From assembly GCA_016463045.1 (NCBI GenBank), contig JAEMSB010000083.1, forward strand, positions 1-11,478: DNA of 11,478 nucleotides, given 5' to 3'. Source of the stretch: Niveispirillum sp. (GTDB lineage: Bacteria; Pseudomonadota; Alphaproteobacteria; Azospirillales; Azospirillaceae). The position numbers and the translations under genes were made by a program. The notes beneath the pieces are model-generated. The model saw only the letters and a program-made list of their open reading frames with translations, searched no databases and was not told where the DNA came from. This document shows, piece by piece, positions 11,459-11,478 of the stretch; the stretch's first letter is position 1; each line of letters starts with the position of its first letter.

Positions 11459-11478
11459 CGACACGCCATGCAGCTAGG

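Overview
The window looks like chromosomal DNA of a GC-rich, flagellated alphaproteobacterium, probably Rhodospirillales-like. The basis is high GC with GC-rich third codon positions, a FlaF-type flagellar regulator, an RHH_4-type ribbon-helix-helix protein, and an ATPase/TPR-fused class III cyclase. Genus cannot be fixed from sequence alone. I see no tRNA, rRNA, CRISPR array, insertion sequence or phage gene. Coding is dense, and no stretch over 300 bases lacks a gene.

Left part (1-3343, all minus strand): a candidate RiPP (ribosomally made, modified peptide) operon. In transcription order it holds a 58-residue putative precursor peptide (3343-3167), a YcaO-domain cyclodehydratase/thioamide synthetase (3068-1830), a TfuA-like partner (1809-1060), a Crp/Fnr-family regulator (980-285) and the start of a proline/alanine-rich lipoprotein that runs off the left edge. 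The precursor has a strong ribosome binding site, contains no cysteine, and ends in a tandem heptad (ASADLHF, ASADLHM) plus AKM. The two heptads are near-identical as protein but use different synonymous codons, so selection seems to hold the peptide repeat. A YcaO-TfuA pair points to backbone thioamidation. This is the most interesting system in the window.

Middle (3344-4082): a divergent intergenic region, then an RHH-domain gene on the plus strand. The intergenic region carries a perfect TGTGA-N6-TCACA site, the classical CRP operator. The Crp/Fnr protein of the operon has a CRP-type recognition helix (SRESVNK), so autoregulation of the RiPP operon by cAMP or a similar nucleotide is a concrete hypothesis. 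A large perfect hairpin and a bidirectional terminator separate the RHH gene from the next convergent gene.

Right part (4083-11478): a 983-residue class III nucleotide cyclase-AAA/STAND ATPase-TPR protein with altered catalytic residues (minus), a TPR/glycosyltransferase-9-like protein (minus), FlaF (plus), an unrecognised Ser/Thr-rich protein with a PPC-like beta domain (plus), and a SprA-like putative zinc metalloprotease with HEQAH (minus). FlaF suggests that this end borders a flagellin or flagellar locus. The TPR-glycosyltransferase could act in flagellar or envelope glycosylation, but that is inference. The window ends at a strong GC-rich hairpin that may terminate a minus-strand gene lying beyond the right edge.
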